From: DASZTV01 sp035547515
GTDB taxonomy: Bacteria; Actinomycetota; Actinomycetes; JAFAQI01
Reading direction: 5' to 3'
DNA: 64,000 bases
NCBI GenBank assembly: GCA_035547515.1
Contig: DASZUS010000025.1
Location: forward strand, 48,279 to 112,278
Shown one piece after another: positions 50,147 to 59,756 of this stretch (position 1 is its first letter; each line of letters opens with the position of its first letter). The notes beneath the pieces are model-generated. The model worked only from the letters and a program-made list of their open reading frames with translations, made no database searches and was not told the origin of the DNA. The translations under genes and the position numbers were made by a program.

Positions 50147-52405
50147 ATGAATCGCCGCCTGACCATCGCCGTCGTCGGCGCCAGCCTGCTCGCCGCCACT
50201 GTCGCCACGGCTGGCACCGCCGGCGCCGCGGGCCCGGACACCCCTGCCCGCGCACCGGCCCTCGCCGCGCCTGCGGCCGGATCGGACTGGACGGTCGCGG
50301 ACTCGTTGCCCCACGTCGGCAGCGGCCACCGGCCGGGGCCGGACATCCTCTACGCCAAGCCCGCCGCGGCGCCGCAGCTGGAGAACCGCGGGATCTGGAA
50401 GGCTCCGCCGATCCTGGTCTCCGGCACCTCGGCATACCGCGACGGCGAGTGGATGTACCAGGACTACCTGTACGACGACCACGGCGCCCTGGGCGTGCCC
50501 GACCCGACGACGCCGTACAAGCTGGTCGACTTCCTGTTCTCGACCACCGCCGGCACGTTCACCTATCCGACGGACCGGAAGTACGCCGACAACGCAGCCG
50601 ACCTCGTCGAGTTCCGTACCAAGCCGCTCGCGGACGCCACCGCGTTCCGCGTCACCCTCAACAGCCTGACCGACCCGTCGCTGGTGGGCTTCACCATCGC
50701 CCTCGGTGACTCGGCGCAGCCGCGGGCATGGCCCGACGGCGCCGGGGTCAGCTCGCCGGCGGCGTACTTCCTCACCGTCCACGGCCACCGCGCGACGATG
50801 ACCGACGCCGCGACCGGCAAGCCGCTGACGCCCGCCCCGACCGTGTCGGTGAGCGTGCACCGGCGGCAGTTCACAGTCGAGGTGCCGCACGCCGCCTGGA
50901 ACCCGGGTGAGAGCACCGTGCGCATGACGGTCGGCGTCGGGCTGTGGGACGCCGCCCACGACAGCTACCTCAAGCCCGCGGTGGGCCCGGCAAGCGCGAC
51001 AACCCCGGGCGGCGCCGGCCCGACCGATGCCGCGATCGTCAACGTCGGGCCGCGCTACCACGAGCCGTGGCCCGACATCCACGCCCCGACCGAGACGATC
51101 GCCGACACCGCCGTCGGCGGCTATGCGCAGGGCGCGATGTGGCGCGAGCACGAGCAGGCCACCGAGCTGGCGCTCGGCTCGGTGACGCCGTTCCATGCGG
51201 AGGTCAGCTTCGCGAAGCTGCATCACGACATCACCGACAACTCCGGCGTTCCCACCTCGGGACCGATGGATCGGATCCTCGCCAGCCACTACTCGTTCGG
51301 CCAGGGCCTGAACCCGGACGGGGTGTGCAGCGAGCTGGTCGGCGGGGTCGACCTCGGCGCGGCGTGCAAGGGTCGCTTCGTCGGCAACCTGCAGCCCTAC
51401 AACATCTACGTCCCGAAGGGTCCGGTGCCGGCGCACGGCTACGGGCTGACGCTGCTGCTGCACTCGCTGTCGGCGAACTACAACCAGTTCGGGACCAGTG
51501 CGAACCAGAAGCAGCTCGCCAACCGCGGCGACGGGTCGATCGTCATCACGCCCAACGGGCGCGGGCCGGACGGCGGGTACGCCGGCATCGCCGAGGCCGA
51601 CACCTTCGAGGTGTGGAACGCGGTCGCCCACCTGTACCGCCTCGATCCCAGCTGGGTCGACGTGAGCGGCTACTCGATGGGCGGGTACGGCACGTACCGG
51701 CTCGCCGAACGCTGGCCCGACCTGTTCGCGCGCGGGTTCTCCGTCGTGGGTGAGGCCAGCCCGGCCTCGGGCTTGCCGTCGCTGCGCAACGTCCCGATGC
51801 TGGCGTGGAACGCCACGGCCGACGAGCTCGTGCCCATCGACGAAACGCTGCAGAACACTGCGGAGCTGACGAAGGACGGGCTGCGCTACGTCGAGGACGT
51901 GTTCACCGTGTCCGACCACCTGACCCTCGCCACCAACGACCAGTACGGGCCTGGCGCGATCTGGTTGGGGACGCACCGTGTCGACCGCAACCCGCCGCAC
52001 GTCACCTACGTCGTCGATCCGTCGGGCGACTCGGCCCTCGGCAAGGTCGTCGCCGACCACGCCTACTGGCTGTCCGGGCTGGCCGTCCGCAAGCGCGGCA
52101 CGACCGGCACCATCGACGTCCGCTCCCTCGGCTTCGGCAGCGGCGACCCGGCGCCCTCCGGCGAGCACTACGGTGCGGGCGTCCTCACCGGCGGGACGAA
52201 GGCAGCAATCCCCTACGTGCAGTTCAGCCAGACCTGGGGTCCCGTGCCGAAGACGGCCAAGCGCGATGTGCTCGACGTCACGGCGACCAACATCGCGCGG
52301 GTCGTCATCGACGTACGACGAGCCCACGTCGACTGCAACGCCACCGTGCGTCTCCACAGCGACGGCCCGACCAAGGTGATCCTCGCCGGCTGCGCGTCGC
52401 CTTAG
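50147..52405 (+). CDS. Secreted two-domain esterase with glucodextranase-like N-terminal domain
   Basis: This is a 752-residue exported protein with a signal peptide (MNRRLTIAVVGASLLAATVA). The N-terminal domain (about 60-330) has DGEWMYQDYLYDDHGA and LVEFRTKPLADATAFRVTLN, resembling the C-terminal beta-sandwich domain of glucodextranase. The C-terminal alpha/beta-hydrolase domain (about 400-680) resembles PHB-depolymerase/feruloyl-type esterases: LLLHSLSANYNQFG, PNGRGPDGGYAG, nucleophile elbow VSGYSMGGYGTYR and a late VSDHLTLA. ATG 50147 begins the signal peptide. It is likely extracellular, acting on a polymer or glycan ester (inference). Confidence 0.83.
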   Translation: MNRRLTIAVVGASLLAATVATAGTAGAAGPDTPARAPALAAPAAGSDWTVADSLPHVGSGHRPGPDILYAKPAAAPQLENRGIWKAPPILVSGTSAYRDGEWMYQDYLYDDHGALGVPDPTTPYKLVDFLFSTTAGTFTYPTDRKYADNAADLVEFRTKPLADATAFRVTLNSLTDPSLVGFTIALGDSAQPRAWPDGAGVSSPAAYFLTVHGHRATMTDAATGKPLTPAPTVSVSVHRRQFTVEVPHAAWNPGESTVRMTVGVGLWDAAHDSYLKPAVGPASATTPGGAGPTDAAIVNVGPRYHEPWPDIHAPTETIADTAVGGYAQGAMWREHEQATELALGSVTPFHAEVSFAKLHHDITDNSGVPTSGPMDRILASHYSFGQGLNPDGVCSELVGGVDLGAACKGRFVGNLQPYNIYVPKGPVPAHGYGLTLLLHSLSANYNQFGTSANQKQLANRGDGSIVITPNGRGPDGGYAGIAEADTFEVWNAVAHLYRLDPSWVDVSGYSMGGYGTYRLAERWPDLFARGFSVVGEASPASGLPSLRNVPMLAWNATADELVPIDETLQNTAELTKDGLRYVEDVFTVSDHLTLATNDQYGPGAIWLGTHRVDRNPPHVTYVVDPSGDSALGKVVADHAYWLSGLAVRKRGTTGTIDVRSLGFGSGDPAPSGEHYGAGVLTGGTKAAIPYVQFSQTWGPVPKTAKRDVLDVTATNIARVVIDVRRAHVDCNATVRLHSDGPTKVILAGCASP

Positions 52406-52483
52406 CCGGTGAGGTCGGGGGCAGCGCGCCAAGCCGACCGTGGGAGGATTTGCTGGGGCTGACCGGCATATGAGGCACATCAG

Positions 52484-53137
52484 ATGAGAGCGATCGAGCG
52501 CGCGGCGGCCGCTGTCCTGGTCCTCGCGCTCGCCGTTGGCTGCTCCTCGGGATCCTCGGGTAAGAGCCCGATCGCGATCATCGGCAGCGGGTCTCAGACC
52601 GGCTTCGTCGGCGACATGCTCCAGCCGCCCACCCGTGAACCGTCGATCACGCTCGAGGACACGGCGGGCAAGACCTACGACCTGCGCCGGGAGACCGCCG
52701 GCAAGATCGTGCTGGTCTACTTCGGCTACACCCACTGCCCGGACATCTGCCCCACGCTGATGGCCGACATCGCGCAGGCGCTGCGCGAGTCGAGCCCGGC
52801 GGTGCGCAGCCGCGTCAGGGTCGCCTTCATCAGCGTCGACCCAGCCCGCGACACGACGGGCGTGATCCGCAGCTGGCTCGACCATTTCGACCCGTCGTTC
52901 ATCGGCCTGCGGGGCAGCATCCGGCAGATCATCAAGGTGCAGCACCAGCTCGGCGTCCCGGCCAGCCAGGTGCGCCCGCACAGCAAGCACGGCTACACCG
53001 TCGAGCACTCGGCGGAGATCCTCGCCTTCACCCCCGACCACCTCGCGCACCTGCTCTACACCGAGGGCCCGACCACGATCGGCGACATCAAGCATGACCT
53101 CTCCGCACTGGTCGACGAAGGCAAATGGGGCGCATAG
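52484..53137 (+). CDS. SCO1/SenC/PrrC family copper chaperone lipoprotein
   Basis: This is a 217-residue membrane-attached thioredoxin-fold protein that helps build the CuA site of cytochrome c oxidase. The lipobox is AVGC (C20). Copper ligands are C85 and C89 in YTHCPDICPTLM, and H175 in TVEHSAEI. FISVDPARDT is another family mark. The start ATG follows ATGAGGCAC. Its last 13 bases overlap the PCuAC-CtaG gene, so both are co-translated, matching a joint role in copper insertion. Confidence 0.93.
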   Translation: MRAIERAAAAVLVLALAVGCSSGSSGKSPIAIIGSGSQTGFVGDMLQPPTREPSITLEDTAGKTYDLRRETAGKIVLVYFGYTHCPDICPTLMADIAQALRESSPAVRSRVRVAFISVDPARDTTGVIRSWLDHFDPSFIGLRGSIRQIIKVQHQLGVPASQVRPHSKHGYTVEHSAEILAFTPDHLAHLLYTEGPTTIGDIKHDLSALVDEGKWGA

Positions 53138-54723
53138 GGCTGCGCCGGCTCGCACCGGCGCTGCTCGTCTTGGGCTTCGCCGCGGCGGCCTGCGGTGGCG
53201 GCTCGGGCGGCTCGCTGCAGATCACTGACACCTCGCTCGGCGTCACGGGCGGACACGCCGCAGCCGGCGACCTGTCGATCACCCACGCCTATATCCCCGC
53301 GCCGGCCACGCCCTCGCTCGCCGCCGCGTACTTCACCGTCACCAACACCGGTGCGTCGCCGGACCGGCTGCTACGCGTCTCGTCCGGCGACTTCGGCAGC
53401 GCGACCTTGCATCGCTACGCCACGACCTCCGACGGCGCCGAGCGCATGGTCGCCGTGCCCGGGGGCGCGGTGGTGCCGGCACACGGCCAGCTCAGCCTGA
53501 CGCCGGGCTCCTACCACCTCATGCTCCAGCGTCCGGCCAAGTCGCTGCGCCGCGGGATGGTCGAGCAGCTGACCCTGGACTTCGCCCGCGCCGGCCACGT
53601 CAGCCTCGCCGTACCTGTCGTTGCCGACACCGGCCTGCCCGGGTCCGGCTCGACATCGGTCGAGCAGATGCCCGGCATGTCGATGCCCGCGACGTCGGCG
53701 ACCGGCGCAACGGGAAGCCGCGCCCCGCCGGCCGTCGGCTCGCTACCGAAGCTGACGGTCGGCCGGCTGTTCTCGAGCTGGTCGTTGCACATCTGGTCCG
53801 CGCTCGCGGCGGCGCTCCTGCTGATCGGCTACCTGCTCTGCTGGCGTGCCGCCCGGCGGCGCGGCGCGGCGTGGCAGCGGCGCGCCACGGCCTCGTGGTG
53901 CGCGGCCATCGCGGTACTGGTGTTCACGACTCAAGCCGGCCTGCGCGTCTATGACGACGCGCTGTTCTGGGTCCACATGGTCGGCCATCTGCTGCTGGTG
54001 ATGATCGTTCCGGTGCTGCTGGTGGCGGGCCGTCCCCTCGACCTGGTGATCGCTGCGCTGCCCGACGAGAAGGCCGAGCGGATCGAGGCGGGGTTGCGCG
54101 GCCGGGCCAGCGCAGTTGCGACGAACCCGGGCGTGGGGCTGGTCCTCTACACCGCGGTGATCGTGGGGACGCACCTCACCGGGTTCATGAACCAGATGAT
54201 GTTGCACCCGTGGCTGACCGGCGTCGAGCAGCTCATGTACGTCGTCGCCGGCACGCTGTTCTTCCTGCCGCTCGTCGGGGACGCACCGATTCGCTGGAAG
54301 CTCTCGGCGCCGCTGCGGATGGCGATGCTCGTCGTCGCGATGCCGGTGGACACCTTCACCGGGGTGGTGCTCGGCCAGACCGACAAGTACCCGTGGCCGA
54401 TGATGGCCGCGATGCACCCGGCGTGGGCACCGAGCCTGCTCACCGATCTGCACGCCGGTGGCGCGGTCATGTGGGTGGGCGGCGACGCGATCATGGCGGT
54501 GATGTTCGGGGTCGCTGCCGTCGGCTGGGCCCGCACCGCCGGCGCCGGGACCACGTCGGAGCTCGGCGGCTGGCTCGACTCCGCCCGCGCGAACTACCAG
54601 CAGGATCTCGTCGGCCGCACGGCTGGCGCGGACGATGCTCCCCCGACGAGCAACCCCGACAGCGACGAGGCCCTGGCGGCCTACAACGAGTACCTGCAGC
54701 GGCTCGGCGGCCGCCGCGGCTGA
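53125..54723 (+). CDS. PCuAC copper chaperone - CtaG fusion protein
   Basis: This 532-residue protein joins two cytochrome oxidase assembly factors. It starts as a lipoprotein (AAAC, C23). Residues about 45-165 are a PCu(A)C domain with copper-ligand set H96, M108, H131 and M133 (HRY...RMV...YHLM). A Met-rich linker (EQMPGMSMPATS) follows. Residues about 215-495 form the multi-helix CtaG (caa3 assembly) domain, with WVHMVGHLLLVMIVPVLLVA, GTHLTGFMNQMML and LHAGGAVMWVGGDAIM. It would pass copper from an external domain to its own membrane domain (inference). Confidence 0.92.
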   Translation: MGRIGLRRLAPALLVLGFAAAACGGGSGGSLQITDTSLGVTGGHAAAGDLSITHAYIPAPATPSLAAAYFTVTNTGASPDRLLRVSSGDFGSATLHRYATTSDGAERMVAVPGGAVVPAHGQLSLTPGSYHLMLQRPAKSLRRGMVEQLTLDFARAGHVSLAVPVVADTGLPGSGSTSVEQMPGMSMPATSATGATGSRAPPAVGSLPKLTVGRLFSSWSLHIWSALAAALLLIGYLLCWRAARRRGAAWQRRATASWCAAIAVLVFTTQAGLRVYDDALFWVHMVGHLLLVMIVPVLLVAGRPLDLVIAALPDEKAERIEAGLRGRASAVATNPGVGLVLYTAVIVGTHLTGFMNQMMLHPWLTGVEQLMYVVAGTLFFLPLVGDAPIRWKLSAPLRMAMLVVAMPVDTFTGVVLGQTDKYPWPMMAAMHPAWAPSLLTDLHAGGAVMWVGGDAIMAVMFGVAAVGWARTAGAGTTSELGGWLDSARANYQQDLVGRTAGADDAPPTSNPDSDEALAAYNEYLQRLGGRRG

Positions 54724-54726
54724 CCG

Positions 54727-56208
54727 CTACCGGCGCGCCGCGGCATGCGCCGCGGCCGTCGCCACGTCGCGCGGGTAGCTCCGCATCGCCTTGAACAGGT
54801 AGAGCGAGCTGGCGATCAGCGGGACCAGCATCACCAGGAAGGTCCATCGCAGCGCGCCCTTGCCACCACCGAAGACCACGTCGGACACCACGCCGAACAG
54901 CATCGGCGCGAGGGCCTGCGCGGCGGTGCGCAGGAAGGTGCGAATCCCCTCGGCGCGGCCCCACAGCGGTGCCGGCATGATGTCGAGCCGCGCGGCGTCG
55001 AGCGGCGGGTTCTGAGCCGACAACCCGAAGGCCGCAAGGACGAGGTAAGGCAGCGCCTGCGTCGGGTGATGCGTGAGGAGCGCGGGAATGAAGGTACCGG
55101 CCGCGATCGCCGAGCTGACCGCCGCGACGAAGACGCGCGAGTTGAGGAACCGCCGCCGCAGCATGGTGTCGCCGAGGCGACCACCGACGAGGACTCCGAT
55201 GATGGCGCCCAAGCCCACCACCAGGATCAGGAAGTTGGCGAGCGCGGTGTTCACACCGTACTGCTGCTGCGCCATCTCGACGCCGAAGGTCTGCACCCCC
55301 GTCAGGTAGAAGTAGCCACAGGCGCTCGCGATGATCATCACGACGTTCGTGCGGATCGACATGATGTAGCGGGTCGCCTGCCAGAAGCCCATCAGCCGCG
55401 GGTCGATGTCGAGGACCTGGTCGTGCTCCGGCTCGATGCCTTTGTGGCGCGAGACGTGGTGGGCGACGTTGTCCTCGATCTCCTCGACGTCGTCGACCGG
55501 CCGGTCGGGCATGATCGCCCGCCGAGGGATCTCGGCGGCGCCTTCCGGGATCGCGCCGCCGCCGCCTCGTACCGGCTCGGGGAGGCGCAGGACCATCCGC
55601 GCGAGCAGGAACGCCGGAATCGACAGGAGCAGGAACGACAGCCGCCACGACAGCGCGGACACGTCACCGGTGAAGGCGAACCCGACACCCCCGCCGAGCA
55701 GTTCCCCGGCGAGGACGTAGCTGTAGATCCGCCCGCGCTCGCCGCTGGGGAACCAGTCGCCCAGCATCGACGCGATCACCGGGCCTGCGGACGCCGTCAC
55801 CACACCGAGGGCGAGCCGCGTCAGCAGCAAGTGGTTGAACGAGTTCACGGTCGCGCTCCACACCATGCAGACGCCCCACAGCAGGATCGACAGGCCCAGC
55901 AGCCTGGTCCGCTTCATCCGGTCTGCCAGTGCGCCGAACGGCAGGCTCGCGACAGCCGCGACCACGCAGTTGACGCCGACCAGCAGACCGATGTCGGAGT
56001 TGGAGATGTGCAAGGCGTGCCGCAACGGGGTCGCCGAGGCGCCGACCGTGGCGGTGTCGGCACTGGAGAGGGCAAGCACGCCGCCGAGCACGACGACCAC
56101 CCGCGCGCGGGCCGGACCGCCGAAGAAGCGCTCGATGCGACGCCACGTCCACCGCCCAACACGCGCCGGAACCCCGCGCTGGGGCGGCGGCAGCGGCAGG
56201 GTGCTCAC
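54727..56208 (-). CDS. MFS transporter (Spinster-like)
   Basis: This is a 493-residue, 12-helix major facilitator. The first helix contains VLALSSADTATVGASATPL; the loop 2-3 motif is FGALADRMKRTRLLG, matching the MFS signature. A central cytosolic loop of about 50 residues (about 215-265) is strongly acidic and His-containing (DDVEEIEDNVAHHVSRH). It ends tail to tail with the CtaG fusion, three bases apart. Its place among copper genes may be incidental; substrate unknown. Confidence 0.88.
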   Translation of the reverse strand: MSTLPLPPPQRGVPARVGRWTWRRIERFFGGPARARVVVVLGGVLALSSADTATVGASATPLRHALHISNSDIGLLVGVNCVVAAVASLPFGALADRMKRTRLLGLSILLWGVCMVWSATVNSFNHLLLTRLALGVVTASAGPVIASMLGDWFPSGERGRIYSYVLAGELLGGGVGFAFTGDVSALSWRLSFLLLSIPAFLLARMVLRLPEPVRGGGGAIPEGAAEIPRRAIMPDRPVDDVEEIEDNVAHHVSRHKGIEPEHDQVLDIDPRLMGFWQATRYIMSIRTNVVMIIASACGYFYLTGVQTFGVEMAQQQYGVNTALANFLILVVGLGAIIGVLVGGRLGDTMLRRRFLNSRVFVAAVSSAIAAGTFIPALLTHHPTQALPYLVLAAFGLSAQNPPLDAARLDIMPAPLWGRAEGIRTFLRTAAQALAPMLFGVVSDVVFGGGKGALRWTFLVMLVPLIASSLYLFKAMRSYPRDVATAAAHAAARR

Positions 56209-56235
56209 GCCGACAGTCTTGCGCGAGCGGGCGGG

Positions 56236-57294
56236 CTAGTACGGCGTAGCCGCCATGGCGGCGCCGGCGGGTACCCCGCCCGCGCGCGACATCCGCTGCC
56301 AGGTGCGGCCGCCGTCGGACGAGCGATAGACCTGGATTCCCCACTGGAAGGCCAGCAACGCCGACTTGCGGGAACCAGTCGCCGGTACGTCGTAGACGTG
56401 ATCGATCAACGGCTCTGAGAGCACGCGGCTCCAGTGGACGCCATCATCGGTCGAACGCCACAGCCCCTCGTTTCGGCGCGACGGAGACGGTGACGTGCCA
56501 ATCAGCACACCCGGAAAGTCGGCGGGCGCGGCTACCGACTCGAACGTGATGTGGAACGGGTGACGCGCCCATGTCACGCCACCGTTGCGGCTGGTTGCAA
56601 CGCCCCCATGCGCGAGTGTCGCTACCAGGCATCCATCACAGCGCGGCGACACCTCGAGATCGTCGACAGTCGCGTCGAGCTGCGGCAGGGCAGGCATGCT
56701 CGGCGACGTCGTACCCGTGACGAAGACGCCGGCGCCAGCCGCCAGCACCAGATTGTCGCCGACGGCCGCCAGGGCGGTGATCGGCAGCGCCGCAGGGATC
56801 GCAATCGCCCAGTGCTTCCCCTCGTCATCGCTGCGGTACACGCCGCTGCCGAGCACGGATGCCCAGACCGTCCGGCCATCCCCGGGGACGAGGGAGGTGA
56901 CGGTCGACCCGGCAGGGATGCCGTGCGCGGCGGACCAGGTCCGGCCATCGGTGGAGACCTGCACGGGTGCCGCGCTGGCGGATTCCCACGAGGGCGTGGT
57001 CGCGGACCGGTCGGGCAGCGTCGCAGCGACGTACGTGCCATGGACATGCAGCAACGCGCCGACCATGTCGTAGCCGAGGCCGGTATCCGTCTGCCAGCTG
57101 CGTCCCGCATCCCGGCTGGTGAGCAGCCCGTAGTGAGTGGCGAGCATGATGCCCGCCGGAGTGGCCGCCTCGACGGCGGCGTGTACGTGATCGGTCACGA
57201 CTGCTGAACTCACCGACGATGATCCGCCGGACCCGCAGCCCGCGACCAGCGCCGCGACCCCTGCCAGCACACCAACAAGACGCCTGTTGCGCAC
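56236..57294 (-). CDS. Beta-propeller lipoprotein with Asp-box (BNR) repeats
   Basis: This is a 352-residue lipoprotein (lipobox VAGC, C20) forming a probable six- or seven-bladed propeller. Asp-box repeats S-x-D-x-G-x-x-W recur: TSRDAGRSW, VSTDGRTW, RSDDEGKHW, TSRNGGVTW, RSTDDGVHW and RSSDGGRTW. It matches the F510_1955 family of sialidase-like proteins, often found beside copper-handling genes. No catalytic residues of sialidases can be assigned. It is leftward, like the YcnI-CopCD genes upstream, but 43 bases separate them. Confidence 0.82.
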   Translation of the reverse strand: MRNRRLVGVLAGVAALVAGCGSGGSSSVSSAVVTDHVHAAVEAATPAGIMLATHYGLLTSRDAGRSWQTDTGLGYDMVGALLHVHGTYVAATLPDRSATTPSWESASAAPVQVSTDGRTWSAAHGIPAGSTVTSLVPGDGRTVWASVLGSGVYRSDDEGKHWAIAIPAALPITALAAVGDNLVLAAGAGVFVTGTTSPSMPALPQLDATVDDLEVSPRCDGCLVATLAHGGVATSRNGGVTWARHPFHITFESVAAPADFPGVLIGTSPSPSRRNEGLWRSTDDGVHWSRVLSEPLIDHVYDVPATGSRKSALLAFQWGIQVYRSSDGGRTWQRMSRAGGVPAGAAMAATPY

Positions 57295-57337
57295 GCCCCG
57301 AAGTTTATATCGAGTAACTCGGCTTAGTTAGTACGAT

Positions 57338-58018
57338 TCAACTGGCTTCCCAGCGTCGTAACAAGGCGAACCCAGAGAAGACGAGCGAAAGCGCGCCCAG
57401 CGCCAGGCCAACGATCGCGAGGGCGCGGTCCGCATCGTCAGTGTGGGCCGACGCGTGTGACGCGGTCGCGCTCGACGTCCCAGCTGTCGGCGCCGGAGCG
57501 AGCTGCAGCGTCGGGGCCGGGAAGTCCGGCTCCGGCGCCCCCTTTGGGGCCGTCTCGATCCAGCGCACCACCTTGCCGTTGCTGTATGTCTGCAGTGCCT
57601 TGAAAGTCAGCGTCGGCACGTCGGGCAGGTCGCTCACGTCGATGTTGAAGTCCTGGTATCCGCCGACCGGCACCCTGCCTCCGGTCCAGGTCACCTCTGA
57701 CACTGCCGACGTGATCGCCCCGTCGTCGGTTTCCACCGGGTGCTTCAAGGTGACGGTCTTCACCGAGTAGCTCCAGCCGGGGATGGGTTGCACCAAGACG
57801 CCGAGCAGGGGCGTCTCGGTCGGTAGGAACACCTGCAGCTTCACCGTTGATGCGCTGTTCGACTCGTTCGGCGTACGAAACGACAGCACTGCGTCGCTGC
57901 CACCCCGGACCGCGTCGTACGAGTGCACCGTCACGTGTGCCGAGGCGGGCAGCGCCGCCGCGACCGCCGCGAGCGGCGCACCCACGACCACCAGCGCACG
58001 CGCCAGAAAATGAGGCAC
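57338..58018 (-). CDS. ycnI: YcnI/DUF1775 copper-binding protein
   Basis: This is a 226-residue exported protein with a signal peptide ending ALPASA, so the mature chain begins at H28 (HVTVHSYD). An N-terminal histidine is the copper-binding residue in YcnI. The DUF1775 domain carries FRTPNESNSASTVKLQVFLP, PGWSYSVKT, WTGGRVPVGGYQDFNI and FKALQTYSNGKVVRWIE. The C-terminal helix (IVGLALGALSLVFSGFALL) anchors it outside the membrane. The GTG at 58018 is used because homology starts at the signal peptide. It follows copC-copD by 17 bases in the same operon. Confidence 0.9.
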   Translation of the reverse strand: MPHFLARALVVVGAPLAAVAAALPASAHVTVHSYDAVRGGSDAVLSFRTPNESNSASTVKLQVFLPTETPLLGVLVQPIPGWSYSVKTVTLKHPVETDDGAITSAVSEVTWTGGRVPVGGYQDFNIDVSDLPDVPTLTFKALQTYSNGKVVRWIETAPKGAPEPDFPAPTLQLAPAPTAGTSSATASHASAHTDDADRALAIVGLALGALSLVFSGFALLRRWEAS

Positions 58019-58035
58019 GGAGGACCCTTCTATAG

Positions 58036-59688
58036 TTACTTGATTGGGACAGTAGCAGTGACCGCAACCTCGTTGATCGGCGACGTCTGGACGTTGAGCT
58101 GCACCTGCCACGAGCCCTGATCCGGGAACGAGACAGTGGCGACCTCGCGACCCGGGGCGACCGCCTTGAAGGTGATCGGGAGCGGGCCCACGGGTGGCTC
58201 GACCTCGGTGAGCGACCCGCTGATCGTGAGGATGCGCTGAACTCCGCCGCTGGAACGCTGCGTCGAGACGACCAACCGGGTGCTGCCGACCCTGGTGCGG
58301 TCGAGATGGACAGTGACTACCACTCCCGCGTCAGTGGCAGCCTGCGTGAATGCCGGCGCATAGACCTCGTAGGCCTGCGCCGTTCCAGTCAGCGCCGCTG
58401 TGATCCCGAGCACCAGGACCGCCGCGCCTGCCTCCGCGGCGACGGCGCGCCGAAGCGTCGACGATGCGAGCGAGCGACCCCCCACGCGCTGCACAGCCAG
58501 CCGGCGGGAGATCACGGCGATGGCGATGACCACGAGGACGACCCCCGTCTTCAACAGGAGCAGCACGCCGTATCTCGTCGCGACTAACGCAGCCCAGTGG
58601 CGAACATTGCGCCACGCCGCGAACAGGCCCGTTCCCACGATCATCGCGACCGCCGTGAGCGCCCACCGCGAGAAGCGCACGACCACGGCCGGAGCGTCCT
58701 CGTCAGAGGTTGCGAGAAGCGCGCTCACGAGCAGCAGCAGGCCGCCGAGCCAAGTCGCCATCGCGGCAACGTGAACGAGGTCGGCGATGAACGCGAGCGG
58801 CACAAGCGAGCCGATCGAGGCGTGGCCGGCGTCGGGCCACGTCGCCGCCAGCGCCAGCGCGGCAACCGACACCGCGTAGCGGCGGCGGCGGCTATGGCCG
58901 GCCGTGAGAAGGAACAGGTCGGCAATCACCACGAGCAGCGCGAGCCGCTCCATACCGGCCTTGCCGAATCGTCCATCGATGCCGAGGTGAAGCACCGAGG
59001 CGTGGAAGGCGTGGACCAGCGGCACACCTGCGGCGAGAGCGCCCTGTACGACAAATCCCGCGAGCGTCACCCCGGCGAGGCCGACGCCGGCGTAGACGAC
59101 GGTCCGGCGCACCCGGCGCAGTGCCAGCCCGGCCGGCCACAACCACAACGCAACCACCAGCATCCCCGGGCCCGCGATGAGCCCGACGTAACCGAGTCCG
59201 CGGATGACCCCGGACGCCGTCAGCGTCGCCGGGTCCTGACGCACCGTCGGCGGCGCTCCGGTCACCCTCGTCCGATGGCCGATGGAAAACTCGAAGCTGC
59301 CCGACACGATGTGGGTGTCTGCGGACGTCACGCGCCAGGTGACGGTATAGGTGCCGTTGGCGAGCCCACCTGGCAGAGCCGTCTCGATCGAGTCACCCTG
59401 ACCCCCAGGATGGGTCGTCGTCCCGACCTTTACGGGCTGCAGCTTGTCGTCGTACACGTGCAGGGCGTCGCTCGCCGCGACCACTGCCTCGTCATAGGTC
59501 AGTACGACGAACGAGGGCTGCGTCCTGACGACCGCATCGGCGGCCGGGGAGCTGTGCTCGAGGACCGCATGAGCACTCGCCGGCACCGCGCCGACAATGA
59601 GGAATCCGAAGCAGGCGGTCGCGACGAAGACGCCGCGGCGGGGCCAGCGGCGCCACCGGTTCCCGCCGACCGCCAGCATCACGCCCAT
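58036..59688 (-). CDS. ycnJ: CopC-CopD copper resistance/uptake fusion (YcnJ-like)
   Basis: This is a 550-residue protein. The signal peptide ends VPASA, so the mature N-terminus is H40 (HAVLEHSSPAADAVV). With D124 and H126 (SADTHIVSGSFEFSIG) this forms the CopC Cu(II) site. The CopC domain spans about 40-140, then eight or so helices (about 160-430) form CopD, and a soluble C-terminal domain (about 455-545, VTVHLDRTRVGSTRLVVS) closes it, as in YcnJ. It is first in the leftward operon with ycnI. It is likely a copper importer or periplasmic copper handler feeding oxidase assembly. Confidence 0.92.
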   Translation of the reverse strand: MGVMLAVGGNRWRRWPRRGVFVATACFGFLIVGAVPASAHAVLEHSSPAADAVVRTQPSFVVLTYDEAVVAASDALHVYDDKLQPVKVGTTTHPGGQGDSIETALPGGLANGTYTVTWRVTSADTHIVSGSFEFSIGHRTRVTGAPPTVRQDPATLTASGVIRGLGYVGLIAGPGMLVVALWLWPAGLALRRVRRTVVYAGVGLAGVTLAGFVVQGALAAGVPLVHAFHASVLHLGIDGRFGKAGMERLALLVVIADLFLLTAGHSRRRRYAVSVAALALAATWPDAGHASIGSLVPLAFIADLVHVAAMATWLGGLLLLVSALLATSDEDAPAVVVRFSRWALTAVAMIVGTGLFAAWRNVRHWAALVATRYGVLLLLKTGVVLVVIAIAVISRRLAVQRVGGRSLASSTLRRAVAAEAGAAVLVLGITAALTGTAQAYEVYAPAFTQAATDAGVVVTVHLDRTRVGSTRLVVSTQRSSGGVQRILTISGSLTEVEPPVGPLPITFKAVAPGREVATVSFPDQGSWQVQLNVQTSPINEVAVTATVPIK

Positions 59689-59756
59689 TCTGCAGGTCCG
59701 GACAGCTGGGCTCTTCGGCGATCCCGGATCTGGCGCAGCTCGCGACGGACGCCGGG

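Noticed and set aside
49934..53155. Leftward open frame of 1073 codons opposite the esterase and SCO1 genes
   Set aside because: It is antisense to genes with signal peptides and catalytic motifs, with composition typical of a shadow frame.
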